From assembly GCA_026120035.1 (NCBI GenBank), contig JALRME010000042.1:1-64000 (forward strand): DNA of 64,000 nucleotides, read 5' to 3'. A program made the position numbers and the translations under genes. This document shows positions 12,301-23,775 of the stretch, one piece after another. Source of the stretch: Coleophoma eucalyptorum (Eukaryota; Ascomycota; Leotiomycetes; Helotiales; Dermateaceae). The notes beneath the pieces were generated by a model that had not been told where the DNA came from, searched no databases, and worked only from the letters and a program-made list of their open reading frames with translations. Positions within the stretch are counted from its first letter, which is position 1. Each line of letters begins with the position of its first letter.

Positions 12301-12746
12301 TGGCCGCAGACCACCCACACCGGCTCGCGTCGCAGCACACCCTCGCTGGAGCGTACGAGGCGAATGGGCAGGTCAAGGAGGCCGTCGCGCTGCTCGAGCA
12401 GGTCGTCCAGATCCAAGAGACAACGCTGGCCGCAGACCACCCAGACCGGCTCGCGTCGCAGCACAACCTCGCTTTTGCGTACGAGGCGAATGGGCAGGTC
12501 AAGGAGGCCGTCGCGCTGCTCGAGCAGGTCGTCCAGATCCAAGAGACAACGCTGGCCACAGACCACCCACACCGGCTCGCGTCGCAGCACACCCTCGCTG
12601 GAGCGTACGAGGCGAATGGGCAGGTCAAGGAGGCCGTCGCGCTGCTCGAGCAGGTCGTCCAGATCCGCGAGACAACGCTGGCCGCAGACCACCCAGACCG
12701 ACTCAAGTCGCAGCACGCCCTCGCTTACTTTTTACGACAGATCTAA
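9380..12746 (+). pseudogene. NLR: SERAC1-like hydrolase + NB-ARC + TPR, with one premature stop
   Basis: Seven exons (9380-9465, 9512-9839, 9897-9956, 10013-10294, 10341-10521, 10581-10800, 10856-12746) join in frame into 1016 codons, with a single TAA at 11607-11609. The N-terminus is an alpha/beta-hydrolase (DUF676/SERAC1 type: VQGLGAHPYYTW, nucleophile elbow GHSLGG). An NB-ARC ATPase follows (P-loop GMGGQGKSE, Walker B LLILDNADD) and the C-terminus has five 42-residue TPRs. The stop falls between the NB-ARC/winged-helix part and the TPR array; the context (SHVS, stop, LPGFL) suggests a CAA-to-TAA change. No GT-AG intron of usable size removes it. Truncation would leave about 728 residues without the TPRs; readthrough gives 1015. 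Fungal NLRs of this type act in non-self recognition. Confidence 0.85.
12126..12740 (+). repeat. Five near-identical 126-bp TPR-coding repeats
   Basis: Tandem units of exactly 126 bp (42 residues, consensus start EAVALLEQVVQI) begin near 12126, 12252, 12378, 12504 and 12630. They are G+C-rich and differ at only a few codons: IRE/IQE, DHPH/DHPD, HN/HT, AG/AF, YQ/YE. The last copy is truncated and diverges at its end. This is the 'high internal conservation' repeat pattern known for fungal NLRs, where units are homogenised and shuffled. Confidence 0.95.
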
Positions 12747-13427
12747 TTTGAAATCTTACTACCGTCAACCTACCTGCTTTATAAAGACTTCTATAGGTTT
12801 TGATACTTATTCCTCTATATTTCATATTATTTTAATAGCTTTGATAGAGAGGGGCTTGGGGGAGATGAACCTTATATATAAATCAAGCGATTTCTAGAAT
12901 ATTTTAGAAGCTTCGCTTTACTCGTCTTGCTATCATTCCGGCACGTGATTGTTTCAAGTGTACAGCTATATGTATGTATAGTCAAGCCTTTCAGTACCTC
13001 TACTAGTCTCTCTTCAAATATCGACAATGACCCATCGAATAATCTAGGAATTCTCTAGTGTATATAATTTACCACTTCTATTCGGGTCATCACAATCTAC
13101 TTTTACTACATATTTCTGAATGGCATCTTCATTCCGTAGTTGGGCAATACATGCCAGGTCTGGTCAAAATGTCACTTCTTGAAAAAATGCCCTAGATGCG
13201 GATAGTATGAATTCTTAATCTGACAGTACGTGATTTCTAATAATAAAGTAAGAAACCTATCACTTGGCTATCTGGCTATCTGGCTATAGGTCCTTGGTCA
13301 CTTCGTAAATTTATCTTTGATTGAATTTTTGATGCGTAAGCATATGCATTGAGACTGCCAAATCTGGTGCTACTATGGCGGCGGTAGACTAATTTGACTG
13401 CACTGAGATAACAGTCTAGCAAGATCT
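12747..13427. other. Intergenic, A+T-rich
   Basis: Between the converging ends of the TPR-NLR and the coiled-coil gene I see no ORF with support. A short CTATCTGG repeat sits at about 13266-13284. Confidence 0.4.
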
Positions 13428-14291
13428 CTACTCTCTTCTGATCCGTTTTCCACTCTCGTCTGCACCGGGTTCGGTCCTATCCTCACTAGCTGCTCTAAGG
13501 GTTGCTCTAGAGGTTGCTCTAGAGGTGACGCTAGAGGTAGGACTCCTACCCCTCTTCCTGCTCGAGCCTTCCATACCCAGTTCGGTATCCTTACCACGCA
13601 TGGAATCAAGCTCCTCCTGGAGCCTTTTATTGTCGCTCATTAGTATCTGCTTAGAACACTCAAGTCGAATTGCTATTGCCTCTTTATTTCTGCATTCCTC
13701 TATCCAAGTAAGCAAGGAACAATGTGTATACATAACGGATGGACTTACTGTTTAGCTCCCCGATCTCTTGTATTAGCCGCTCGATATGTTGGACTGCACC
13801 CAAATAATTTATGTGCAAGCCTCTCAATGTTATAATTTCCCCTTCGAAACGTGGTAAGTGGTCATAGTACATCCAAGGGCATAAGGCCTACCTTGCATCC
13901 CTTCCTGGTTTATTTCTTGCTGCTTCGTGTGTTCTGTGGACAATGTAAGCACAGTTCCTAAGCACGGGGTTCGGCAGCCATTAGCGTTGAAGGACTACTT
14001 ACCCACGATACCATCCACCATAAGAAGTAGAAGGCCAAGGCTCTCACTATTTAGAGTTAGGGTTTTGATTTCTAGCATTCTCCAAAACATCGCTCTCAAT
14101 GCTAAATCTGTCAGTCGCTGTAGGTGGAATTTAGATATGTATAGACCTTGTAGCTGCCTGACATGTACGCTCTGACCAAGATAAGATAGAGAATTCTAAT
14201 TACTTGTCAGCTCAGACAGGCTAATATTACGTATATAAAAACATACTAGCTCAGCGTAGAGGTCGAATTCCTCGGTAGTAAGTGAGGCCAT
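13428..14291 (-). CDS. Small coiled-coil protein
   Basis: Five exons join in frame: 14247-14291, 14003-14171, 13892-13933, 13749-13841, 13428-13699. They give 206 residues starting MASLTTEEFDLYAEL. Almost the whole chain is helical and heptad-like (RLIQEIGELN, NKRLQEELDSMRG). It ends in a basic Arg/Ser/Thr tail containing the short repeat TSRATSRATLRA and a KRIRRE terminus. I do not recognise the family. It heads an array of small coiled-coil genes (13.4-25.4 kb) next to two MADS-like genes, which suggests a nuclear or DNA-associated role by inference only. Confidence 0.65.
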
Positions 14292-15261
14292 GATGCTGAT
14301 GGAGTTTCAATTGCGTGGATCGAGAGAATAAAAGGTTGGAAGGGAGATGAAGGAGTAAGAAGATGATAAAAGAAGAGTTGCAGTACGAAATTGCTGCTTC
14401 TTATATCATCATATTGTCCAGGGGGCATCTACTTTTCCCTGAGGTCTCGAATCTTCCTCCCTGGATCTTTCTCCTTTCCCCACTTCTATATTTATTAACA
14501 GGCAGGCTTGGATCAGCTGAAGCCCTAAAAGAGTCTTCAAAATAAAAACTTTGTCGCTTGCGCCTAATTATAGTGCTATTTAGCTCCATAACTATCAAGG
14601 GTTGGCTGCAATATATGCGGATAAGTCTTCAGCCAGGCACTCTGGCTCCGAGAGATTGAACCTCCGTGGCCATTCACCTTCCAATTAAGGATGCAGTGCG
14701 CAACGATGGAAGGGGTAGCAGTTCTTTAGCTCCTACATGCAGAATCAAGCTGATAAATTATCCTGGAGGTGAGAACTTAATAATTTCCAATATGCGGCGG
14801 ACATCTTTCTCCCCAGCCCCGGACCATGCCCAAAAAGGTCATCCATTAAGTCCTAGCCTCACATAGAAGACAGATGGATTAAATATCATCTTAATTTCAC
14901 CTTATGGCGTGCCAAGTGTGATAACAGTGATTCGATCACTCAGTCCGTAGGGTAGTTCATTAGGTGGATCAGCTTTGGATTTATGTGGATTTGTTATCTT
15001 CTTATATACTAGTTGAGTTTGTTGTAATTAAGTCACTTCCTCGAAGGACTATAGGATGCCTTGATATCCATCAATCTGACACGAAAGCCATACCCACCGG
15101 ATTGTATCGCCAGAGCTTCTCCCCTTCTCTAGCTAAAAGCAACTCTTCTCTCGCCATTTTAGTAAGGCAAACAAAGCTATCACAGTCCATCCTCCCGCAA
15201 TGAGCTCGATCTATAAACTCCTCATAACCAAAAATTGCTGGATCCTGTATAAATATTCTAT
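14292..15261. other. Intergenic, no supported gene
   Basis: Short ORFs on both strands show no motif and no coherent splicing. The region probably holds the promoter of the minus-strand coiled-coil gene and the 3' flank of the 2EXR gene. Confidence 0.35.
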
Positions 15262-15774
15262 CTATATAGTTAGTAAGAGACTTGTATAGGTAGTAAGGGG
15301 AGCGTACCCATCACCCTTTCTATAGCCTTCCCAAAGAGTGATCCTGATTTCAGAGAACATCCTACATGCAAACCTGACGAGTATCTCTAGCATGATACCT
15401 TTTGAATCATCTTGGCATGAATCACACTTTGTATAGACTTTGAACCCGAAAAATGTTTCGAGTCTTGGGATTGTTTCTGAGTCGCTGTTAGAGCGCTTGA
15501 TGATTGAGGATTTCAAGCTGGCGCAGTCTTCGATAATGGACGATGGTATGTGTTTAAGAAGCTTTAAACGGTGTAAATAGTGCGAGCCAGTCTGGCTATA
15601 TGGCAAATCCTTATAAGGAGCAAATTTATTGAGTTTATCGGCGATGTGTATCACGTTCCAGGGATGGTCTTGAATCCGTGCTCGTACCGCAAGCTTCCAG
15701 ATCATAATTTGTATTTCCAAAGGAAAGTCCTTAAATCTTGGAAAGATAACTGCAAAATTGTCCATATTCGCCAA
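15262..15774 (-). CDS. 2EXR-domain protein
   Basis: A single ORF of 170 residues. The beginning (FPRFKDFPLEIQIMIWKLAV) matches the 2EXR signature: an aromatic residue, then LP-E-R/Q-xxIW. This domain is widespread and of unknown function in ascomycetes. The protein is shorter than the usual 250-400 residues, so a downstream exon may have been missed or the gene is truncated. A conserved-looking Cys pair (CDSC) lies mid-protein. Confidence 0.65.
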   Translation of the reverse strand: MANMDNFAVIFPRFKDFPLEIQIMIWKLAVRARIQDHPWNVIHIADKLNKFAPYKDLPYSQTGSHYLHRLKLLKHIPSSIIEDCASLKSSIIKRSNSDSETIPRLETFFGFKVYTKCDSCQDDSKGIMLEILVRFACRMFSEIRITLWEGYRKGDGYAPLTTYTSLLLTI

Positions 15775-16466
15775 GTCGGAATGTAGAGGGTAGTAAGTAG
15801 GTATAGGAAAAGGAACAGATCTAGAGGTGAAGACGCGCGCTTATGTAGACTTATTCTGGATAATGCTAGCAGCGAGAGACTGTACTAGGAATTGAGGCAT
15901 GCAAGCTTGAGTAGATCAAGAAGGTGCCGAGGCAGCCATAGCGTTGCTTGAGTGGCCGTGTTCAGCAAGGCAGACAGCCACGATGGGCACATATCCCTAA
16001 GAATTAGTGTGGCAAAGTCAGGGCCGTCCGGCATAATATAAGACCAATAAGCTAAGAATCCCCTGGTTCATGGATGTTCTTTAATCCATTGCATCGACGT
16101 GCATAGAAACCATTACTTCAGCTAATTGAATAAGTATATTGGATACTTGTGCTCCACCACTTAGGTTCGACCAGAGATGCAGCACCAAGTAATTGGCCGG
16201 GATGCACTCCATTAAGATGAGGCTTTCTGCAAAGAATCAATAATTCTCTTCCTTTATATTAGGAGACCCGTATTCGATTCCCACCCATAGACAAGGAAGG
16301 ATGCATGTTCTGCTTTGACCACTTACAAATACAAGCTATTATTGCCTGATAAAATATGTAATGGGTACTTAAGCTTCGCACTGCCCTACGAAAGACCTCA
16401 AAGTTCCTTTCCAGTGAATTTAAGTCAGAACCCTCTACCTTGCAAGTCACCACACAGAATATCCCA
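15775..16466. other. Intergenic between divergent genes
   Basis: Presumed divergent promoter space for the 2EXR gene (minus) and the hypothetical gene at 16467 (plus). No feature is assignable. Confidence 0.35.
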
Positions 16467-17246
16467 ATGGAGTTTGGTTGTATTGGAGATTCTCAGGACC
16501 TTAACCCTCGAGAATTTCGCTTCTCACAGATGGATGCGGCTATCAATGCGTCGTGGGATGAAGAAGCCGATCATGTCTCAAAGACACCGACGCATATAAC
16601 TGGCTCGTTTGTATGACTTTTTCTGACAAGATGGATATTCGTAGACTTATTATTCATACAAGGATACCGCTCCAGGATTAACAAGCGGAGGCATTGAGAG
16701 TTTACAGAGAGATCCTGCCGTACTTTTATCCAGCTCATACGCTCCAAGTATTTACACGTATATCTGACTATTTTCTAGAGCCTAGAAACCTCTACTAGCA
16801 CCCTTTCAAGCCATAAGATAATCCATATAAGAGCTAGTGAACTCAGTCTCCGAGAGCTTGTCGAAGGTATAAAATACCAGCTCTTGCAACTCGACATGGA
16901 ATACCCAGTCCTGGCCATTTTCCGGCTTAGGGGCAATAACTGGGAACTTTTAGCTTCAAATGATTGTGTGGAATATATTACAACCGTGGATGTTATCTAT
17001 AACTGTACATGTTATGAAGACGGTGGATATCTTCCAAGCGGTTTTTCTACTCGTACGCGGATACTAAACAAATACTTTCCAAGCAGTATCCCAGCACGGT
17101 TCTATTCTTCAATCTATGCTTCGATCAATTATTCGAAAACCAAAAGAATCAGAGATGCTATGGCTCGTAGGCCGCTGGAAATGATGGTAGGACAACATTA
17201 TTTTCAGCGAAAATGGACAGGTTTTAAGCGAGCGCAGATACTTTAA
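16467..17246 (+). CDS. Hypothetical protein, three exons
   Basis: Exons 16467-16610, 16663-16719 and 16779-17246 join in phase to 222 residues starting MEFGCIGDSQDLNP. The N-terminal third is acidic and Ser/Thr-rich and probably disordered. The C-terminal part looks folded, with mixed aromatic strands (YPVLAIFRLRGNNWELLAS). I recognise no family. The second intron is the least certain, since it was chosen because it alone preserves the frame. Confidence 0.5.
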
Positions 17247-17476
17247 GCGAGCTGTCAAATGGAAAATCTAGCACATAACATATCTTATTCCTTTTTCTAC
17301 AGTCTACTCCTTCTCTGAATATCCTCTTCGATTTCTTTAATTGTTACATAAACACCACTTTCTGGACACTACGCAATTTGGTTATGCCAATGAGAGTATA
17401 AAGCACAATAGGAAATGAGCAAAATCTAATCCACAGGTGTCCAAATAGGAACAGAAATGAAAAATTCCCCTAACCC

Positions 17477-18268
17477 CTAACGATGGATTTCGGTAGAATC
17501 TTTTACTGTCTGTTCTTCTTGTATGTTGAGAGCGTTGAATTGGCTTTCGTGCTCTCTTTTAATTCTGCTCAGTAGCCATGTATCATAAATCAAGTATAGA
17601 GATAACATGATAAAAGTTGAGCTTCCTGTAACTGAAGCCGTTACAATGGCGATAACTGACCAGGAGCTAGCGCGTGCAGTATAGATATTAATCAAGGTTG
17701 TTAACAGCCCAGCGATAGAATTGGTAAACGTCGGCCTGCCAGCTTGAATACAGGGTAGACGGTATTTTGAAGTTAGGGAACTTACAAGATTATTTGGTTG
17801 ATCAGCCAAATATAATTCTGTTTCCGTTTACACCAAACCCAGCAGATTCCCACAGCACCAAAGCAACATAATATCCCAGCAACCCAAAGAAGGGGCACGT
17901 TCTGAGCGGCCTTCAATATCTCTTTTCCTGCCTTGCTAGTGCTTGCAAGACCGCGAGAGTTGCGGATAGAAGTAAATGTTCCAGGTAATACAAGGAATCC
18001 AGCTAGCAGAAGCCCTGCAGAAAGTGTCATTCGCATACCGCTTTCTGAAAATATAGAACTTACAAGTTGATATTTTAGCAAGTAGATCATAAATCCATGG
18101 ACCTTGATTGACATCAAGAAGCATTTGAATATACCTTGTTGTGGCTGGCTTAGAATTTTCCTCATCATCAATACGTATTGCTCTGTGCCTTTGGCGCCGA
18201 GGTCGAGAAGGAGGAGGTTTTTGAAGTCGAAATGGATACGGAGAACCCGGACGCGCTTGGGATTCCAT
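17477..18268 (-). CDS. Four-helix fungal membrane protein
   Basis: Three exons (18064-18268, 17786-18014, 17477-17735) join in frame to 230 residues. A Pro/Arg-rich cytosolic N-terminus precedes four hydrophobic segments: WLLLAGFLVLPGTF, the stretch starting VPLLWVAGILCCFG, SIAGLLTTLINIYTA and VTGSSTFIMLSLYLIY. The LAGFLVLPGTFTS signature and the YIWLINQIILP segment match a widespread but uncharacterised ascomycete membrane family. The C-terminus is charged. Confidence 0.7.
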
Positions 18269-18521
18269 TTTATTATGATGAATACTTGATGGCGAAGCAA
18301 TATTCTGGTGGGTTTAGGTTGCTTTATAGCTCAACGTTTACACTAAATAAGACATCATAATTAAGCTATCAACAATATAGTAGGAAGAGGCTAGACTTTT
18401 TTAGTATTTCGGATCAGGGAAAGAGAATAAGAGCTAAAGCCTTAATTAGGACTGGCTTTATCAGGCGCTTAAACAAGACTCGTCACTAAGCCCAGGTCTA
18501 CGGCCTTCTCACCGATTTCTT

Positions 18522-19179
18522 TCCATAGAGGGTGAATAGCCTGGGCTTGTATAAACAGGCTTGCTGGTGGGTAGATATCTGTTAGCCCAGGGTATTCTTG
18601 CAGGCTTGCTCGCGGGTGGCCTGGGCTAACAGATGTACGTTACCCACCAGCCCATCCACAAGCCCAGGGTTAAGCTGCGAGCCCAGGCTTATTCGCCGCG
18701 AGCCCAGGCCATCCACCCAGGGTTAAGCTGCGAGCCCAGGCTTATTCGCCGCGAGCCCGTATTCACGAGCCCAGGCCATCCACGAGCCTAGGCTACCCAC
18801 GAGCCCAGGCTACCCACAGGCCCAGGTCAACCACAAGCCCAGGTCACCCACAAGCCCAGGTCACCCACAAGCCCAGGTCACTCACAAGCCCAGGTCACTC
18901 ACAAGCCCAGGTCATCCACAAGCCCAGGCTACCCACACAAGCCCAATTAAGCTGCGAGCCCAGGCATATTCGCCGCGAGCCCCAATCCACGAGCCCAGGC
19001 CACCAACAAGCCCAGGCCATCCACGAGCCCCTGGACTTACTTATGTGGTGGAATCCATTGGGCTCGTGATAGAAAATCCTGCCCATCCACGAGCCCAGGC
19101 ACCCACGAGCCTGGGCTAACAGATATCTACCCACCAGCAAGCCTGTTTATACAAGCCCAGGCTATTCACCCTCTATGGA
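18522..19179. mobile_element. 658-bp element: perfect 70-bp inverted repeats around a minisatellite
   Basis: Positions 18522-18591 and 19110-19179 are perfect reverse complements over 70 bp. The 518-bp interior is packed with variants of AAGCCCAGG / CCCACGAGCC-type units and has no coding potential. Taking TA as the duplicated target would place the ends at the TAGAGGGTGAATAGCC motif. The perfect arms imply recent origin or ongoing correction, unlike the decayed repeats at 41-52 kb. I know of no described family of this form. Confidence 0.85.
18790..18960. repeat. 17-bp G+C-rich minisatellite
   Basis: The regular core (about 18828-18940) is a run of at least five 17-bp units, CAGGTCACCCACAAGCC, with single-base variants (ACTC, ATCC). 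Looser copies spread through the rest of the element, including GCGAGCCCAGG and TTCGCCGCGAGCC blocks. Confidence 0.9.
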
Positions 19180-19522
19180 GAGACATCGTGCCCAGGTTTC
19201 TAGCATCGGCTTCCCTCACACTCTCTTCTAACTAGCATATCGGGTACGCACTACTACCTTACTGTATCCTCTGGACCTTGGTAATTAGCTACTACATTTG
19301 TTCAAGAGAACTTTATCGATTCCTACACGGTAGTGCGATGTATTCTTAGCTGAACTCCGGCCCTTGTGAACCTGAGAGAAGAGCCGCTGCAATCTATGCA
19401 CTTTCAATTTCATTCAATCAACCTCGTATACATCAAATTAGACAATAAATCCTTGAATTTGCTAAATACTGACACAAAAAAATCTAGAACAAGCAACGCC
19501 AACCCTACCCTACGAACTATGT
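19180..19522. other. Intergenic
   Basis: A 340-bp stretch between the inverted-repeat element and the 3' end of the gene at 19523. Nothing is recognised. Confidence 0.35.
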
Positions 19523-21550
19523 CTACCAATCGGTGAAAGTGTGAACGTGGATTGCAAATTCAGCCATCCGCGGTACAAGCTCGGCTGTACGCTTAACTTG
19601 TGCACAAATGGTCGTTTTCATATCGCCAAATCCCTCCTCATCACCCCTTGATACCACCGAGTTTTTGATTGGCAAAGCATCTTTGAAACAAAAGACAAGC
19701 TCACTAGGCCCTTGGGCAGCCGGAAACTTAGTCTGCTGCGCAAACCACGAAAAAAACTCCGATGCCGTGACATCCAACACTTCTGTGCTATATCGTTCGC
19801 TATATTGATTGTTTCCTGCTTGGATCCTGACTGCAAGCGGCACTTGTGAAACAGAAAGAGCATTTTTACTTGCAACGACACGTTGTCCGAAGTGTGATGG
19901 TACTGATGAAACAACGCGTTCTGGCGATTGGGTGAGGGTTCCTAGTCCGTCTTTGACCAGTGTGGTTGACGAATAAGATCTCGTAGCATCATCTAGGAGA
20001 GCATAACCGGTGCTAGAAGATATCAGGATTCTGAAAAGTGAACCTTGAGGACGATGGACGAGGTGGTTCTGGAGGCAGTCAAAAGTTATTTGCTGCAATT
20101 TCTGGAATTTTTCGACATCCCCCCGATATATTATGAACGGTGCGTATCGTTGGGGAATATCTAGCAGCTCAATTCGTAGGGCTACAAGTCGTCGAGTTTT
20201 GGTTTCGTGAGAATACCAGTCAAAGAACCAAGGAAGCTCATTTGAAAGAAAATACTCGACTGAGGTATAGAATTGCCGTTGTTCCCATAGTCCAGTTGGT
20301 GAGATGATTATCCTACTAATGCCTTTGATTTGTTCCCAAATTTCTTTCCCCTTTGGCTTCACGCAGCGGGGATAATCGAAAGTCCCCTGCTCGACTCCAG
20401 AAGGATGACGGGGAATGGATCCTGGCAGAGGGCTTGCTTCTGGCCTTGAGGAGCTTCCGCTAGACGCGTCATGGTCTGCAGCCTGTACGACTGACTCGGG
20501 CCTCTCCAGCCGGGTCGCTGCCTGAGTCCTTGTCACAGCAAAAAAACCTACCGTTGGGAGTGATGGAGTAGGATTTCTGTCAGATACTGACTCTGTTTCC
20601 ACGGTTTTCGCCCGCCTGTTGGTGTGTGTGATATCTGGTTGACTGGTGATTATCTCTGTTTCTGGTGTAGACTCCCCCTCTACGCACACACACTTGTTAG
20701 CCTAGCACGTTCTAATAGATATTTTTAGTATACCTACCTATATTGATGTCGGCTGAGGGGGTGGGGTTCAATAAATTATCAATTGTTGGGTCTATAAGAC
20801 CTCTACATTGCTTCTTTGTAATCTTCTTGGTGAGCCCTTCGGGATGATGCTTAAGAACAAGTTAGCAACAGTCGCTGACGATATAATTTTTAAACCCGAC
20901 CTTTGGCACGCTAGAGCGTACCACTGGAGCAGCTACCTCTTCGAAGAGAGAGTGCCCTTCGTATTTGACATGCTCCAAGAATCTGCGAAACTCTAATGTC
21001 TTTCCCAGCACCTTTAATTTCCTGTTAAATTTCAACATGCCCTCATTCTTCCACATAAATCCCGTATTATTAACGATATTTGTACATTTTTCAACTAGCA
21101 TCGTGGTAATATCTGGCTCTGCTGGTAGTCCAGAATGTTGTTGAACTAGTGCGATAAGTTTGTTGAATGCCGCAAGTCGTTCCGCCATAGCCCGGCTCTT
21201 AGTACAAGACCGAACTTCATAAAGATTATGCTTATGCATATAATTAAAAAGGTTACGCATCACTGGATGCGGCCATGTAGCTTCCTTTTTACATTCATTA
21301 GCCCGTTGCACATAGTAAAACTGCCATAACTCACCGGAAAAAGGGTTTCATGAGTGATGCTCTTGAAACTTTCTAAGTCGTCTTGATCTAGAGAAAGCGA
21401 TGAAATGTGCTTCAGGTAGGTGGCTTCCATACTTGAATTTTTACTTAACAAGGCTGTACAAAGCTCTTTGTACGCTGGTGGGATGAGCTTTATATATAGA
21501 AGAAAGGTTTGCCATCTAGAGGCGGCTTTCAATATTCTGCTCAGATCCAA
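19523..21550 (-). CDS. Hypothetical large accessory protein, start unresolved
   Basis: Exons read on the minus strand: an exon ending at 21335, 20922-21284, 20738-20849 and 19523-20679; the last three junctions keep the frame. The product has more than 600 residues. A helical, charged N-terminal half precedes a low-complexity Ser/Pro/Thr linker (start of the last exon, about 90 residues) and a folded-looking C-terminal part with many aromatic residues (PWFFDWYSHE, SEFFSWFAQQ). The first exon stays open up to 21550 but has no early ATG, so another 5' exon is likely. The family is unknown to me. Confidence 0.55.
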
Positions 21551-21979
21551 CTGCTCCTAGTCTTGCCACATTTCGAAGAGCCGTGAGCATAAGGTGGACT
21601 AGCCGTAAACCCTGGTCACTGTATATTTCCGCACCGTGATGTCTCCTTGGACAAGAACGCCTATTTAGGCTTTCAATGGCAGCAGCTTATTTTGGATCCA
21701 ACATTCGTGATGATCCTATATAGAGAGATATGCAGTATGATGCAGGGATCGAATATGGCATATTTTAAGATCCACCGGTACATCCTAACATATTCACTTG
21801 TGGGCCTCCATGGATGTACGTGGCGATTAGATTACACGGAGCATAATTTGAGATACCAATGCTGGCTGATCACCTAATTAGCCTGTCCTAGTGAATATGT
21901 CTTCGCAGATCCCAATTGCAAAGATATCTACCTTCCGTACATCCACTGGTCTTGGGCTTCTCAGCTATTCTGTGTAAAA
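21551..21979. other. Intergenic
   Basis: It may contain the missing first exon of the minus-strand gene ending at 19523. Otherwise no supported feature. Confidence 0.3.
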
Positions 21980-22342
21980 ATGGATGTAACAACCCTAGAC
22001 AAAGATCCTACTTCATTTCCGACCCTAAGTCCACGTCCTTGCTCAAGCGTGTATAGCGATGATAGTTTTCCCTTAGAATCGCTTCTCTGTGTAATCGACA
22101 AATCTTTAAAAACTGCAGAGTCCGAGAGCATCGACCAGTTTGCTCGAGAGAATGCACTTCTCAAGGCAAACTTGATGTTATATCGAAGGCTAGGGCATAG
22201 CTTTATGGCATTTCTGGAGGAGATACTAGAGCTGGCACTTCTTATAGAGAACTCATTAGAAGACTTTCAATCAAAGAAGGCGGCGTATGAGGATTGTTGG
22301 GTCACCACTAGCAAGGCTATAGAGACGGCTGGGAGAATTTAA
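21980..22342 (+). CDS. Small coiled-coil protein
   Basis: Intronless ORF of 120 residues. The first 40 residues are Ser/Pro/Asp-rich; the rest is a long amphipathic helix (QFARENALLKANLMLYRRL, then FLEEILELALLIENSLEDF) ending with a Trp. The order REN-x-L...Y...AL...W resembles the protein encoded at 25002-25367, so the two may be paralogues. Function unknown. Confidence 0.55.
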   Translation: MDVTTLDKDPTSFPTLSPRPCSSVYSDDSFPLESLLCVIDKSLKTAESESIDQFARENALLKANLMLYRRLGHSFMAFLEEILELALLIENSLEDFQSKKAAYEDCWVTTSKAIETAGRI

Positions 22343-22449
22343 TCTGGAAATTGTATTGTATACTAGGACGATAAGCTCGACCTCAAGGACAGAAAGCTGC
22401 TCCTCTCAAAATCCAACTCTGTCTTAGCAGCGGCTTATCACTCTGTTTT

Positions 22450-23119
22450 TGATCTTGCTGTTGGGCAGAAGAATTCCCTCAAAGATTGCAATCCCCTTCT
22501 GTATCCCTATCCTCGATAGTGAATCGTTTGTGGCACCATTCTGACAGGGCTTGGACTTGTTTTGCGGTTTCGATCATGCACCTTTGATCTATGTTAAAAT
22601 GCCTCTGCGACAGCTAGCGGAAGTAGACCATTACCTGGAAAGTTGGTTTACTCTAAATATCGTTAACCATAAAACATAGCTTTGGAGTTTGCAGCTTACT
22701 TACCGCAGTTCGAGCTCTTTGTTTTGCTTACGCAAAAGGGTAATCTCATTCTCCTGCTCATCTCTAGGAGTATCTGCCCAAGCATTCTCGGATCTGTCAT
22801 TGCCAGTTTGTAGAGGGGTTGTGTAATACTTGAATGGGCTCCCTAATGACAGGCCTTCGTATGGCTGGTTAGATTGATCCGGTGCTTGCAACGAGTTGCT
22901 GATATAGATGTCGGCTATCGTATTGCTCTGAACCTCCATTCGCGCTTCAGAATTACCTGGTGTTTGATCGATGACGCTATTGTCGACACTCCATCCCATG
23001 GCGCGGCACAATTCTTCCATATCTTTCTCGTCCATGGCTGCATTGTTGTCTTCCCAACGTTGAGAAACTGCGTAGGGTGCTGGATCATTCATAATGCGTG
23101 AGCCATAAAGGGTGTCCAA
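22450..23119 (-). CDS. Hypothetical acidic protein with a short coiled coil
   Basis: The first exon runs from the ATG at 23119 to a donor (GTAAGT) at about 22702 and encodes 139 residues. They are mainly disordered and acidic and end in a leucine-zipper-like stretch (ENEITLLRKQNKELELR). Downstream sequence on the same strand (about 22450-22580) can encode IETAKQVQALSEWCHKRF, a plausible last exon, but I could not settle the small exons between. Function unknown. It belongs to the same gene array as its neighbours. Confidence 0.45.
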
Positions 23120-23775
23120 TATAGGTAGGCTTGGGTCTTGAATAGTTTATAGGACATTCTCAATTGTGGTGGTATCAAGGGACATACAGTTCGCTAATAT
23201 CCGCTAGAGTAGAATTGTTAGGAGCATGTAATTGTGAAGTTACTCTCTACCACAAAAGCTGTGGGGTATTTCAGACCAATAAATTACGGCCGGAGATTCT
23301 TCGCATAATAAAGTGGAGTTGTGGATCACAAGAAGCAAACGCTTGATTAGTACAGCCAAGATAGGCTTTGTGGAGAACTGTAACCAAGTCATCGAGCAGC
23401 ACTGAGAGCTTCTTAATACGCAGCGCGGGTTCGGCGCCGCGGCAGTGCGGCGCTGTACAACAACATGATTCTGTACTCGTAGTGAATTGTTCCTAGCAGG
23501 AATATCTTGCCAAAATTGGGTACTGTAAGCCATCCACATGAGGCAGATTCAAAGGGTGCAATTTTGTTGGACTGAATACCTGATCTGTAAGGGCTAGACT
23601 ATTGTCCTTCCAAAATGGGCTACGCGTCTTATTTAAGAGGGATGTGCAAGTGCTCCTTCCCTTTTCCTATATTGCCGTACTAATACTTCGACGACCATTG
23701 TTAGGACCACCTGTTGGAGCTTATAAATCTTATAGCATAACAGTAATCCTATTGTTCTCCGAGTATCATTCGAAA

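Noticed and set aside
11891..12716. Long minus-strand ORFs opposite the TPR repeats
   Set aside because: They are shadow frames of the G+C-rich 126-bp repeats; the plus frame gives a clear TPR pattern.
18522..19179. CRISPR-like array
   Set aside because: Units are contiguous 17-mers without unique spacers, and the host is a fungus.
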